From Candidatus Manganitrophaceae bacterium (GTDB lineage Bacteria; Nitrospirota; Nitrospiria; SBBL01; Manganitrophaceae): a stretch of 64,000 bases of DNA. A program made the position numbers and the translations under genes. The notes under the pieces were generated by a model. It was not told where the DNA came from and did no database searches. It saw nothing but the letters and a program-made list of their open reading frames with translations. The stretch covers positions 62,001 to 126,000 of the forward strand of contig JACQEZ010000007.1 in the NCBI GenBank assembly GCA_016200325.1, written 5' to 3'. Of this stretch, positions 55,332-64,000 are shown piece after piece (the stretch's first letter is position 1; each line of letters opens with the position of its first letter).

Positions 55332-56045
55332 ATGGAAACCATTTTGAATCAGAAACGGGTTATGATCACCGGTGGAACGTCCGGCCTGGGACGCGCGCTG
55401 GCACTGACGCTGGCCGACCAGGGAGCCCGGGTGGCGATCGTCGCACGACATCGCGTCGCCCTCGACGAAACGGTCACGGCGGCGCACCCCGCCGAGCTGA
55501 TTGCCATTCAGGCCGATGTCTCAGCCAAAGAGGAGGTCTACCGGATCTCATCCGAAGCGATCGCACGGCTGGGCGGGGTCGATCTGTTGATCAACAATGC
55601 AAGTTACCTCGGAGTGACCCCGTTAAGGACCCTGCTCGATACAGAATGCGAAGAGTTTCAGCAGGTCCTTGAAACGAACCTCCTCGGCCCGTTTCGGCTG
55701 ACGAAGGCGATCTTGCCGACGATGCTCCTTCAAGGAGGGGGCCTTGTCATCAACATCTCGAGTGACGCCGCGGAGAGCGCTTATCCAGGCTGGGGCGCTT
55801 ATGGATCTTCGAAAGCGGCGCTGGCGCATCTCTCCCGGATCTGGGATGAGGAACTCAAAACGCATCGGGTTCGATTTTTTGCAATCGACCCCGGAGAGAT
55901 CGACACCCCGATGCATGCGGCGGCCCTTCCGGAGGCCGACCCCGCCACGCTCCGGAGCCCGAAAGCGGCGGCGCTGTTGTTGCTGGAGCCGATCTCGAAC
56001 GCCTTTCAGGAGATGCTGACGGGGGAGACCGATGACCGCCGCTGA
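55332..56045 (+). CDS. short-chain dehydrogenase/reductase
   Basis: A 237-residue classical SDR. NAD(P) motif ITGGTSGLGRALAL, the NNAS motif in DLLINNASYLG, the catalytic Ser in VINISSDAAE and the YxxxK in YGSSKAALAHL are present. VARHR after the second strand hints at NADP. It overlaps the QueA-like gene by 14 bases, so the two are translationally coupled and probably act on linked substrates. Confidence 0.88.
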   Translation: METILNQKRVMITGGTSGLGRALALTLADQGARVAIVARHRVALDETVTAAHPAELIAIQADVSAKEEVYRISSEAIARLGGVDLLINNASYLGVTPLRTLLDTECEEFQQVLETNLLGPFRLTKAILPTMLLQGGGLVINISSDAAESAYPGWGAYGSSKAALAHLSRIWDEELKTHRVRFFAIDPGEIDTPMHAAALPEADPATLRSPKAAALLLLEPISNAFQEMLTGETDDRR

Positions 56046-57087
56046 TACCAAAAGAGGTCCCCGATCGGAGACAAAACTTTTGGCGATCTCAAAGGAGGGG
56101 CCCTTCCTCCGAACGCGCCACCTGAACTTCTCTGCGCTTCCAACCTGTCTGCATGCCGGCGATCTGTTGGTCGTGAACGATGCCGCCACGCTGCCGGCCA
56201 GCCTCTCGGGGGTTCATTTGCCGACGGGAGATCCCATCGAGATGCGGCTAGGCGGTTCTCGGTCGGAAGCGGTCGAGGACCTTTCCCGGTGGTTTGCAAT
56301 CTTCTTCGGCGCCGGCGACTGGCGCACCCCGACAGAGAATCGGCCCTTGCCGCCGCCGCTCCGCCGCGGAGATCGACTCGCATTCCAATGCGGGCTTGAG
56401 GCCGCTGTGGAAGGTCTCTTATCTCCAGACGGAAAGCTCGCTGAAATTAATTTTCTCGGACCGCCGTCGTCTCTTTGGAGGAAGGTCTATGCAGCGGGAA
56501 AGCCGGTCCAGTATTCTCATCTTCGCGAAGATTTGGCGCTCTGGGATGTCCAGACGATTTTCTCCGGCGCGCCCGTCTCTTTGGAGGCCCCTTCCGCCGC
56601 TTTCCCGTTCAATTGGGAGAGGATATTCGCGCTGGAGAAAAAAGGGGTCAGGCTGGCCCGGTTGACCCATGCGGCGGGACTCTCCAGCACCGGCGACGAA
56701 AGGCTCGATCGACGGCTGCCTTTCCCGGAGCGCTACTCGATTCCAAATTCGACGGCGGCGGCCGTCCGGCGCGCCCGCTCCGAAGGCCGTTGTGTCATTG
56801 CGGTCGGAACGACGGTAACGCGTGCGCTCGAAAGCGCGGTGCAACCCGACGGCACGGTCCGTCCCGGAAGCGAAATAACCTCCCTGAAAATTTCGCCGGT
56901 ATATCGGCGGCGGATCGTGAGTGGGATTCTGAGCGGATTTCATGAAAGCGGCGCCTCTCATCTGAGCCTGCTGGGGAGTTTCATAGAGCCGGAGAACCTT
57001 GAAGCAATCTATAATGATGCGGAAGTAAGAGGATACTTCGCACATGAATTCGGAGATGTCTGTCTGCTTCTTTCAGAAAATTTCTAA
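56032..57087 (+). CDS. QueA-like protein (divergent paralogue)
   Basis: A 351-residue member of the S-adenosylmethionine:tRNA ribosyltransferase-isomerase superfamily. The C-terminal half is clear (IAVGTTVTRALESAV, SGFHESGASHLSLLGSFI). But the N-terminal signature, NDTRVIPARL in ordinary QueA, reads NDAATLPASL here. That variant, with LTHAAGLSS in the middle, is typical of a QueA-like branch rather than the queuosine enzyme. Pairing with an SDR and an XRE-cupin regulator instead of tgt/queuosine genes also argues against a housekeeping role. Confidence 0.8.
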   Translation: MTAADTKRGPRSETKLLAISKEGPFLRTRHLNFSALPTCLHAGDLLVVNDAATLPASLSGVHLPTGDPIEMRLGGSRSEAVEDLSRWFAIFFGAGDWRTPTENRPLPPPLRRGDRLAFQCGLEAAVEGLLSPDGKLAEINFLGPPSSLWRKVYAAGKPVQYSHLREDLALWDVQTIFSGAPVSLEAPSAAFPFNWERIFALEKKGVRLARLTHAAGLSSTGDERLDRRLPFPERYSIPNSTAAAVRRARSEGRCVIAVGTTVTRALESAVQPDGTVRPGSEITSLKISPVYRRRIVSGILSGFHESGASHLSLLGSFIEPENLEAIYNDAEVRGYFAHEFGDVCLLLSENF

Positions 57088-57093
57088 AAAGAT

Positions 57094-57123
57094 TTGACAT
57101 CGAAACCTTCACAGATGTATAGT
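57094..57123 (+). promoter_or_regulatory. sigma-70 promoter for RND efflux operon
   Basis: TTGACA (57094-57099), an 18-base spacer, TATAGT (57118-57123). It lies 130 bases before the adaptor start, giving the operon its own promoter right after the QueA-like stop. The quasi-palindrome ATGAATCAT just after the -10 (57131-57139) could be an operator half. Confidence 0.65.
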
Positions 57124-57252
57124 TCACGTATGAATCATATGTCGATATTCTGAAATGAAATACTTCAGCCGGGTGCGGCCTCCGACCTATGAGTGGGAGC
57201 CGTTTGCTCGCAGTGATAAAGAAGTATTGAACGAGAACAGTGGAGGCATCTC

Positions 57253-58473
57253 ATGGCGAATGGCATCCCAACGTTGAAACTGATGGCTCTTTTGGCATGC
57301 GCCGGAATGGCGCTGGCAGGCTGCGAAAAAAAGGCGGCCTCCGCCCCCCCCCCGCCCGTCCCTGAGGTCGCGGTGGTGACGGTGCAGCCGCAAGCGATGC
57401 CGGCGACGTTCGAATATGTCGGTCAGACCGTCGGTTCGCGTGAAGTTGAAGTGCGCGCGCGGGTCTCCGGAATCTTGGAGCATTGGAACTATCGGGAAGG
57501 GGCGAAGGTGACGGCGGGAGAGAGCCTCTTCACGATTGACCCCGCCCCCTTTCGCGCCGCCTTGGCGAAAGCGGAGGCCGCCCTGGCGAGCGCCGAGGCG
57601 ACCCTTTCGATGACCTCGCGCAACGCCGCCCGAATCAAACCGTTGTGGGAAGCGCAGTCGGTGAGTCAAAAAGAATATGAAGACATCCTCTCCGGCGAGC
57701 AGATTGCCGCCGCAAATGTAAAGGCGGCTCAGGCCGCGGTTACCGAAGCGCGGCTCAACCTCTCCTACAGCCGGGTCGAGGCGCCGATTTCCGGCGTCAC
57801 CAGCCGCGCGCTCAAATCGGAGGGGAGTCTGGTAGAGGCGCAGCAGACCTTGCTCACCACGATTTCGCAGAACGACCCGATTCATGTCATTTTCAGCTTC
57901 ACCGAGGCGGAGCATTTGAAGTTCACCCGCGCCATGTCGGAGGGACGGCTGACCCTGCCGAAGGATGGGAAGTTCGATGTGACGTTAAAGCTGGCCGACG
58001 GGAATGATTATGCGCAGGCGGGCAAAGTCGACTTTACCGATGTCCGGGTCGATTCCACCACCGGAACGATCCAAGCGCGGGCCGTGGTTCCGAACCCGCA
58101 GCAGATCCTCCGCTCCGGTCAGTTCGTCCGGGTGCGGCTCTCCGGCGCGACCCGTCCCGGCGCGATCGTCATCCCGCAGCGGGCGGTCCTCGAAGGACCG
58201 AGCAGCAAGATCGTCCTGACGGTGAACGGACAAGGGATGGTCGAGCCGCGTCCGGTGCAGGTCGGCGATTGGTCGGGCGAAGATTGGCTGATCACCGGCG
58301 GTCTCAACCCGGGGGATAAGGTGATCGTCGACGGCATGGTCAAGGCCCGTCCCGGCGCACCGGTGAAGATTGCACCGGCGACCGCAGCACCCCCGGCGCT
58401 TGCGGCCGGCGCGGCTCCCGCAAACCCGGAACCGAAAGGGAACAAGAAACCGGACGAGGCCAGAACGCCCTAG
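57253..58473 (+). CDS. RND efflux periplasmic adaptor lipoprotein
   Basis: A 406-residue membrane fusion protein of the AcrA/MexA type. The signal ends with lipobox LAGC, so Cys24 would be lipidated. Barrel-sandwich and hairpin segments follow: EVEVRARVSGILEHWNYREGAKVTAGESLF, a coiled-coil hairpin about residues 100-165, and SYSRVEAPISGVTSRAL. The tail after residue 385 is Ala/Pro rich. GGAGG lies 6 bases before the ATG. It links the AcrB-type pump to the TolC-type channel encoded downstream. Confidence 0.93.
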   Translation: MANGIPTLKLMALLACAGMALAGCEKKAASAPPPPVPEVAVVTVQPQAMPATFEYVGQTVGSREVEVRARVSGILEHWNYREGAKVTAGESLFTIDPAPFRAALAKAEAALASAEATLSMTSRNAARIKPLWEAQSVSQKEYEDILSGEQIAAANVKAAQAAVTEARLNLSYSRVEAPISGVTSRALKSEGSLVEAQQTLLTTISQNDPIHVIFSFTEAEHLKFTRAMSEGRLTLPKDGKFDVTLKLADGNDYAQAGKVDFTDVRVDSTTGTIQARAVVPNPQQILRSGQFVRVRLSGATRPGAIVIPQRAVLEGPSSKIVLTVNGQGMVEPRPVQVGDWSGEDWLITGGLNPGDKVIVDGMVKARPGAPVKIAPATAAPPALAAGAAPANPEPKGNKKPDEARTP

Positions 58474-58549
58474 ATCGGACCGTCTCCCTTTATTCGTCAT
58501 CCCCACATCAGCGGGAATAATAATAGAAGCGTTCGCTTAGGAGCCGATC

Positions 58550-61500
58550 ATGTTCTCACGGTTTTTTATCAATCGTCCGATCTTTGCCGCGGTGCTCTCC
58601 ATCTTTATCGTATTGGCCGGATTGGCCTCTATTCGGAATCTGCCGATTGCCCAATACCCGGAGATCGCGCCGCCGGTGGTGACGGTCCGTGCCATCTATC
58701 CGGGCGCCTCCTCCGAGGTGCTCGAGCAGACCGTTGCCGCGCCGATCGAGAACCAGATCAACGGCGTCGAGAACATGCTCTACATGAGCTCCAACTCCGG
58801 CTCCAACGGCGTCGTCGAGATCAACGTCTCTTTTGAGATTGGCAGCGACGTCGATCAGGCGGCATTAAACGTCAACAATCGGGTCAAGCAGGCGGAGGCC
58901 CGGCTGCCGCAGGAGGTTCGCCGGCAGGGGGTCACGGTCGAGAAAAACTCATCGGCCTTTCTCCAGGTGCTTGCGTTTTACTCCCCCGACGCAACGCTCG
59001 ATGATCTCCGGATCAGCAACTATGTGACGCTGAACATCCTCGATACCCTCAAGCGGATTCCGGGGACAACGAATGTCCAGATCTTCGGCGCGAAAGATTA
59101 TGCGATGCGGATCTGGCTTCGACCCGATCGGATGGCGCAGCTGAAGCTGACGACGTCCGATCTCCTCCGATCGTTAAACGAGCAGAACGCCCAGTTCGCC
59201 GCGGGGAAGGTCGGCCAAGCGCCGACCGGCGGACCGCAGGAGCTGGTTTATACCATCACGACCCGGGGCCGGCTCTCCGAAGCCCGAGAGTTCGAGAATG
59301 TCATCGTCCGATCGAACCCCGACGGCTCGGCGCTTCGGCTGAAAGATGTGGCGCGGGTCGAGCTTGCTTCCAAAGACTACGACTTCATCGGCCGGGTCAA
59401 CGGCAAAGAGGCGGCGTTGGTCGGCATTTTCCTCCAGCCCGGGGCGAACGCCCTCGATGTCGCGAAGGAGATCGGGAAGACCCTCAAGGGGCTCTCGGCG
59501 CGCTTTCCGGCGGGGCTGACCTATTCGATTCCGTACGACACCACCCGATTCGTTGAAGTCTCGATCCGGGAAGTGGTCAAGACGCTCGGCGAAGCGATGG
59601 TCCTCGTCTTTCTCGTCGTTTTCCTCTTCTTGCAGGACTGGCGCGCCACCCTGATTCCGTTCGCGGCGGTGCCGGTGTCGCTGATCGGCGCTTTTGCCGG
59701 CCTTTACCTGCTCGGCTACTCGATCAACACCCTGACCCTCTTTGGGATGGTGCTGGCCATCGGGATTGTCGTCGATGACGCCATCGTGGTCTTGGAGAAT
59801 GTCGAGCGGATCATGCACGAGGAGCACCTCTCGGCGCGGGAGGCGGCGATCAAGGCGATGGAAGAGGTGACCGGTCCGGTCATCGCGATCGTCTTGACCC
59901 TTTGCGCCGTCTTCGTGCCGATCGCTTTCTTGGGCGGGCTGACCGGCCAGCTCTACCGGCAGTTTGCCGTCACGATCACGATCGCCGTCGTCCTTTCCGG
60001 GATCGTGGCGCTGACCCTCACCCCCTCGCTCTGCGTGATGGTCCTCAAGCGGAAAAACAAATCGCCCAACCGTTTCTTCGGCGCGTTCAATAACTGGTTC
60101 GCCCGGATTACCGGTCGGTATGCCGACGGCGTCGCCTGGATCATCCGCCGGGGCGCCATCGGGATGTTCCTCTTCATCGGGATGGTGGCGATTACCGCCG
60201 GGCTCTGGCGGTGGACGCCGGGCGGCCTGGTGCCGGATGAGGACCAAGGCTACTATATCGGCGTCGTCTTCCTGCCGGACGGGGCGACGCTGCAGCGGAC
60301 CGACAAGGTGGTCGGCGAGGTGGTGAAGGCGGTCCAGTCGAATCCCGACAACGAATTCGTGATCGCGTTTACCGGGATGGACTTCATCGGCGGCGGCTTC
60401 CGGAACAATGCCGCGACGATGTTCGTCACCCAGAAACATTGGGATGAACGGAAATCGAATACCCATCAGCTGGTCGGCGAGTATTATATGAAGACCGGCC
60501 AGATCAAAGAGGCGTTGGTGCTCGCCTTCGGCCCGCCGCCGATCTTCGGCCTCGGGAACTCGGGCGGTTTCGAATTTTACATTCAGAACCGGGGCGAAGG
60601 GGGACCGCATCGTCTGGCCGAGGTGATGGGGCAGTTTCTCGCCGCCGCGAACAAAGACCCGCAACTCGCCGGCGTGCAGACCCTCTGGCGGGTGAACACC
60701 CCGCAGCTCTTCGTCGACGTCGACCGTGAGAAAGCGAAGGCGCTCGGTGTCCCGATCAACGACGTGTTCGATACCCTCTCGGCGACCCTCGGCTCGGCCT
60801 ATGTGAACGACTTTAACCGGTTCGGCCGGACCTGGCAGGTGCTGATGTCGGCGGAGCCGTCGTTCCGGAACCGTCCCGACTCGATCGGCGAGCTCTACGT
60901 CCGGTCCGAAAAGGGGGGGATGGTGCCGGTGAAAGCGCTTGCGACAGTCACCCATACCTCCGGTCCCGATTCGATCGACCGGTTCAACAACCTCCCCTCG
61001 GTGAAGCTGATCGGGCAGGGGGCGCCCGGCGTCTCCTCCGGCCAGGCGATTGCGGTCGTCGAGCGGATTGCCAATGAGGTCTTGCCGGCCGACTTTAGCT
61101 TCGATTGGGGGGGCGCCTCTTTCCAGGAAAAGAAATCGAGCGGGACCTCCGGGATCGCGCTCGGCTTGGCGGTCGTCATGGTCTTCTTGATCCTGGCCGC
61201 ACAATACGAAAAATGGTCGCTGCCGTTTTCCGTCGTAATGGCGCTGCCGTTCGGGACGTTCGGGGCGTTGGCGGCGGTCTGGATCCGGGGGATGACCAAC
61301 GATGTCTATTTTCAGATCGGGCTGGTCACGCTGCTTGGTCTCGCCGCGAAGAACGCGATCTTGATCGTTGAATACGCGGTGATGAAGAACCATGAGGGGC
61401 TCTCTCCTTCGGCGGCCGCCTTGGAGGCGGCGCGGCTTCGATTCCGGCCGATCTTGATGACCTCGCTTGCGTTCATATTGGGCGTCGTTCCGCTCGCCTT

Positions 61501-61774
61501 CTCGCACGGCGCGGGGGCGGGGGCGCGGATCTCCGTCGGGACCGGCGTTATGGGGGGGATGCTGGCGGCGACCTTCCTGGCCATCTTTTTTGTCCCGATG
61601 TTCTTTAAGCTGATCGCCGACCGGCACCTGACCGAGCGGCGCTCGACGGCGCAGATCCGGGCCGAGATTGCGCAGCACAAAGCGCGCCACGAGATGACGC
61701 CGGGCGAGGTTCCGATCGACGGAGCGGAAGCGGTGACCGTCGGAGACGCCGGACCGGCAAGGGAGGGGAAATGA
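58550..61774 (+). CDS. RND efflux inner-membrane transporter, AcrB/HAE1 type
   Basis: A 1074-residue proton-driven pump with 12 membrane segments and two large periplasmic loops. Proton-relay residues are present: the Asp pair in GIVVDDAIVVLENVERIM and the Lys in GLAAKNAILIVEYAV. FSRFFINRPIFAAVLSIFIVLAG begins TM1. Length and the HAE1-specific PDxQGYY-like motif (PDEDQGYYIGVVFLPDGA) point to hydrophobic/amphiphilic drug export. It overlaps the outer-membrane gene by 4 bases. Confidence 0.95.
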   Translation: MFSRFFINRPIFAAVLSIFIVLAGLASIRNLPIAQYPEIAPPVVTVRAIYPGASSEVLEQTVAAPIENQINGVENMLYMSSNSGSNGVVEINVSFEIGSDVDQAALNVNNRVKQAEARLPQEVRRQGVTVEKNSSAFLQVLAFYSPDATLDDLRISNYVTLNILDTLKRIPGTTNVQIFGAKDYAMRIWLRPDRMAQLKLTTSDLLRSLNEQNAQFAAGKVGQAPTGGPQELVYTITTRGRLSEAREFENVIVRSNPDGSALRLKDVARVELASKDYDFIGRVNGKEAALVGIFLQPGANALDVAKEIGKTLKGLSARFPAGLTYSIPYDTTRFVEVSIREVVKTLGEAMVLVFLVVFLFLQDWRATLIPFAAVPVSLIGAFAGLYLLGYSINTLTLFGMVLAIGIVVDDAIVVLENVERIMHEEHLSAREAAIKAMEEVTGPVIAIVLTLCAVFVPIAFLGGLTGQLYRQFAVTITIAVVLSGIVALTLTPSLCVMVLKRKNKSPNRFFGAFNNWFARITGRYADGVAWIIRRGAIGMFLFIGMVAITAGLWRWTPGGLVPDEDQGYYIGVVFLPDGATLQRTDKVVGEVVKAVQSNPDNEFVIAFTGMDFIGGGFRNNAATMFVTQKHWDERKSNTHQLVGEYYMKTGQIKEALVLAFGPPPIFGLGNSGGFEFYIQNRGEGGPHRLAEVMGQFLAAANKDPQLAGVQTLWRVNTPQLFVDVDREKAKALGVPINDVFDTLSATLGSAYVNDFNRFGRTWQVLMSAEPSFRNRPDSIGELYVRSEKGGMVPVKALATVTHTSGPDSIDRFNNLPSVKLIGQGAPGVSSGQAIAVVERIANEVLPADFSFDWGGASFQEKKSSGTSGIALGLAVVMVFLILAAQYEKWSLPFSVVMALPFGTFGALAAVWIRGMTNDVYFQIGLVTLLGLAAKNAILIVEYAVMKNHEGLSPSAAALEAARLRFRPILMTSLAFILGVVPLAFSHGAGAGARISVGTGVMGGMLAATFLAIFFVPMFFKLIADRHLTERRSTAQIRAEIAQHKARHEMTPGEVPIDGAEAVTVGDAGPAREGK

Positions 61775-63093
61775 AGAGAGCGATCCACCTGTCAGCGGTT
61801 TTTCTGATCTCCCTGCTTGTCCTGCTGGGCGCCGGACGATATACCGAAGCGGCGGAGGGAGAAGCTCCCCTCGAGCTCCGTTTGAGCCTTCATGATGCGA
61901 TCGCGGCGGCGATGGAGAGCAATCCGACCCTCCAGTTGTCGAGGGAGCGGGCGGAGGAGGCGGAAGGGGTGGTCCAGGTCAGCCGGGGTGCGTTTCTTCC
62001 CAATCTCTCCGGAACGGTCAGCCGGACCAATGAAACCATCTTTTTCGGGGCGATCGGCTTGAGCGGAACGTCCGACCCGATCGATCTGTTCGATGCGCGG
62101 GTTCAGCTGACCCAAAATCTATTTAGCCTGAGCCTCATTCAGCAGTGGCGGGCCAGCAAAGTCGGGGCGAAGGCCGCCTCGCTCGATGCCGAGGTCAGTC
62201 GGCGCGACACGATGGCGCTGATCGGCCTGCTCTATATGGAGGCGCTTCGCGCCGAGGCGGCGGTCAAGGCGAGCGAGGCCAACGTCGATCTCAGCCGGCA
62301 GCTGCTGGCTCTGGCACGGGATCGAAAAGCGGCCGGTCTGGCGACCAACCTCGACGTGACCCGTGCGGAAGTCCAGCTGGAGAGCGAGAAGCAACGTCTC
62401 CTGGTGGCGCAGAACCAGCAGGACCGGACGAAGTTAAATCTCCTCCGAAGCCTCGGAATCAGCCGGGAAGTCGCCCTCGTCCTGACCGATACCCTCACGC
62501 TGGTGGAGGTGGATCGACAATCTCCTGCGGAGGCGCTCGTCGCGGCGCGGGCGCAGCGGGTGGAATTGCAGACGCAGGCGATGCGGGAGAAGTTTGCTTC
62601 GCTCACTTTGCGATCGATTCGAAATGAGATTATTCCGTCGTTGAGGTTGAACGCGAACTACGGACGGATCGGGACCCGTTTCGATGACACGGTCAGCACC
62701 CGGTTCGTCGGCCTCGTCTTGTCGGTCCCGATCTTCGAGGGGGGATCGCGCCAGGGCCGGATCTCGCAGAGCCTGAGCCGAATTCGCCAGGAGGAGATTC
62801 GAACACGCGACCTCGTCCAACAGATCAACCTGGAAGTGCGCGATGCGCTCTTGACCCTCGCCTCCGCGAGACAGCAGGTTGCGGTCTCGGAGGTCGGTCT
62901 TCAACTTGCCCTCAAAGAGCTGGAGCTGGCCCGCCAACGGTTTGAGGCCGGTTTTATCAATAACATCGAAGTGACCAATGCCCAGACCTCCGTCGTCCGC
63001 GCCCGGGACAATGAGATTGAAGCGCTGTTTAATTTTAACGCCGCCCGGATTAACCTGGCGCGGGCGAAAGGGGAGATTGATACCCTGAACTGA
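61771..63093 (+). CDS. TolC-family outer membrane efflux protein
   Basis: A 440-residue outer membrane factor. Signal peptide (FLISLLVLLGAGRYTEA) precedes two OEP repeats. Each has long coiled coils (LSLHDAIAAAMESNPTLQLSRERAEEAEG; LALKELELARQRFEAGFINNIEVTNAQTSVVRARDNEIEALFNF) and short strand regions. NxxLxxV-type repeats complete the TolC pattern. Completes a tripartite pump with the two genes upstream. Confidence 0.93.
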   Translation: MKRAIHLSAVFLISLLVLLGAGRYTEAAEGEAPLELRLSLHDAIAAAMESNPTLQLSRERAEEAEGVVQVSRGAFLPNLSGTVSRTNETIFFGAIGLSGTSDPIDLFDARVQLTQNLFSLSLIQQWRASKVGAKAASLDAEVSRRDTMALIGLLYMEALRAEAAVKASEANVDLSRQLLALARDRKAAGLATNLDVTRAEVQLESEKQRLLVAQNQQDRTKLNLLRSLGISREVALVLTDTLTLVEVDRQSPAEALVAARAQRVELQTQAMREKFASLTLRSIRNEIIPSLRLNANYGRIGTRFDDTVSTRFVGLVLSVPIFEGGSRQGRISQSLSRIRQEEIRTRDLVQQINLEVRDALLTLASARQQVAVSEVGLQLALKELELARQRFEAGFINNIEVTNAQTSVVRARDNEIEALFNFNAARINLARAKGEIDTLN

Positions 63094-63301
63094 GGCGTAA
63101 AAACCGTCACTTGGACACTCAAGAGCCATGGCCACATATCCCGCTCAGTTAGAATTCCGCAGCGTTGTTAAATCGTACTACCGCCTCTCACGTTATCCTG
63201 CCGATAGGATTGGCCGAATGGCCCTTCTTCTATTCCGAATCGTCGTTTGTATTTGAGCTTTAATTCGCATTTCGGATGAGCCGTGATGAAACAATAACGG
63301 C

Positions 63302-63391
63302 CGGTTTTATGAAGAAAGCTTTGACCGGCTGGACACGTACCTGAAAGAACTTCAAAAAAAAGAGAAGAAACATGGCCGAAAAAAGAAGTAA
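63302..63391 (+). pseudogene. C-terminal remnant of an ArsR-family regulator
   Basis: A frame running into the AHSA1 start encodes RFYEESFDRLDTYLKELQKK and a basic tail ending at TAA 63389-63391. This is the usual C-terminal helix of ArsR-type regulators that precede AHSA1/SRPBCC genes, including the normal overlap with the ATG at 63372. A stop at 63287-63289 and unrelated sequence upstream show that the winged-helix domain is missing. Confidence 0.7.
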
Positions 63392-63905
63392 TCCAGAGGC
63401 GCAGGGGGAGCAGGGGGAGATAGAGCCGTTTGTAATCTCGCGGGTGTTCGATGCACCGCGCGATCTCGTTTGGAAGGCCTGGACCGAGGCGGACCGTCTC
63501 AAGGAATGGTTTGGACCGAAAGGTTTCACGATGGGAACCTGCAGGCTCGATTTTCGACCCGGCGGGACCTTTCACTACTCCATGCGGGGACCGGACGGCA
63601 AAGAGATGTGGGGCAAGTTCGTTTATCGCGAGATCGTCGCGCCGGAGCGGATCGTCCTCGTCAATTCCTTTTCGGATGAAAAGGGGGGAATCACCCGTCA
63701 CCCTTTCAGCGCCACCTGGCCGTTGGAAATGCTCTCGACGACGACGCTCGCCGAGCATCAGGGAAAGACGACCATGACGATACAGTGGCGCCCACTCCAT
63801 CCAACAGAGGCCGAGCTCAAAACCTTTGAAGCGGGTCGCAAGGGAATGGAGCAGGGCTGGACCGGCACCTTCGACCAGCTCGCTGAATACCTCGCGAAGG
63901 GATGA
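63372..63905 (+). CDS. AHSA1/SRPBCC-domain protein
   Basis: A 177-residue hydrophobic-cavity protein. Typical segments are ISRVFDAPRDLVWKAWTEADRLKEWFGPKGF, CRLDFRPGGTFHYSMRGPDGKEMWGKFVYREIVAPERIVLVNSF, TTLAEHQGKTTMTIQW and the final helix GWTGTFDQLAEYL. The role of this family is ligand binding of mostly unknown kind. Normally encoded with an ArsR regulator; here only the tail of that regulator remains, so control is probably lost or changed. Confidence 0.9.
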   Translation: MAEKRSNPEAQGEQGEIEPFVISRVFDAPRDLVWKAWTEADRLKEWFGPKGFTMGTCRLDFRPGGTFHYSMRGPDGKEMWGKFVYREIVAPERIVLVNSFSDEKGGITRHPFSATWPLEMLSTTTLAEHQGKTTMTIQWRPLHPTEAELKTFEAGRKGMEQGWTGTFDQLAEYLAKG

Positions 63906-64000
63906 GGTCTCCCGTGAAATCGTGAAGTGCGCCGACCCACGAAGGAGAAGCACAGATCTGCAAAAAAACAAAAAACTTGCCGAGCCTAATAATAGACTAA
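63906..64000. other. window end, no feature
   Basis: 95 bases after the AHSA1 gene; A-rich near 63960. Nothing recognised. Confidence 0.3.

Noticed and set aside
59174-61690. 838-residue open frame on the minus strand
   Set aside because: Lies exactly opposite the AcrB-type pump; charged, low-hydrophobicity product without family features. It is the antisense of a GC-rich gene.
63168-63971. 267-residue minus-strand open frame
   Set aside because: Mostly antisense of the AHSA1 gene; no ribosome site or recognisable domain.

Overview
The window looks like a chromosomal segment of a flagellated Gram-negative bacterium. It has an outer-membrane efflux channel, Tat- and lipoprotein-type export signals, and a csrA-fliW-flagellin-flaG-fliD-fliS module. 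Gene content and moderately high GC suggest a Nitrospirota-like or deltaproteobacteria-like environmental lineage, but no rRNA or universal marker is present, so taxonomy is inference only.

Layout. (1) 1-17526, plus strand: a tightly packed nonulosonate (pseudaminic-acid-type) cluster. It holds pseB (partial), pseC, an aldo/keto reductase, a beta-propeller glycosidase-like protein, a fused cytidylyltransferase/class III aminotransferase, a PseA/WbpG amidotransferase with dedicated HisH and HisF paralogues, pseH, pseG, a formyltransferase-like protein with altered active site, an M28-like (DUF4910) protein, unknown proteins and two large glycosyltransferases. No NeuB/PseI-type synthase is visible. 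(2) 17543-25566: csrA, fliW, flagellin behind a sigma-28 promoter, flaG, fliD, fliS, a FliT-like protein, a lone receiver, then a sigma-54-type promoter driving a diguanylate cyclase and PilZ protein. The position beside the sugar cluster suggests the sugar is put on flagellin. (3) 26056-30496: hybrid sensor kinase, motA, motB. (4) 30613-40223: threonine dehydratase-like enzyme, CPA1 antiporter, then a minus-strand stretch with a B12-binding radical SAM protein, small proteins (two under 60 residues), a PAS histidine kinase and a zinc alcohol dehydrogenase with a partner protein.

(5) 40922-47257: molybdenum hydroxylase of the isoquinoline oxidoreductase type (small and large subunits) followed by MocA, XdhC, SufU-like and SufS genes, i.e. 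an enzyme with its own cofactor-maturation and sulfur-supply genes. (6) 47285-52952, minus strand: a sensory array of two LivJ-type binding proteins without any permease, a histidine kinase and a chemoreceptor with almost the same sensor half, and the wreck of a third binding protein. (7) 53388-57087: HTTM-like membrane protein, XRE-cupin regulator, divergent SDR plus QueA-like paralogue. (8) 57253-63093: complete RND tripartite efflux operon. (9) 63302-63905: AHSA1/SRPBCC protein preceded by the tail of a lost ArsR regulator.

Most noteworthy: the unusual nonulosonate gene set (fusion enzyme, HisF lacking Asp11, formyltransferase fold lacking Asn/His) and the permease-less binding protein/sensor array formed by duplication and domain swapping. 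No tRNA, rRNA, CRISPR array or insertion sequence was recognised.
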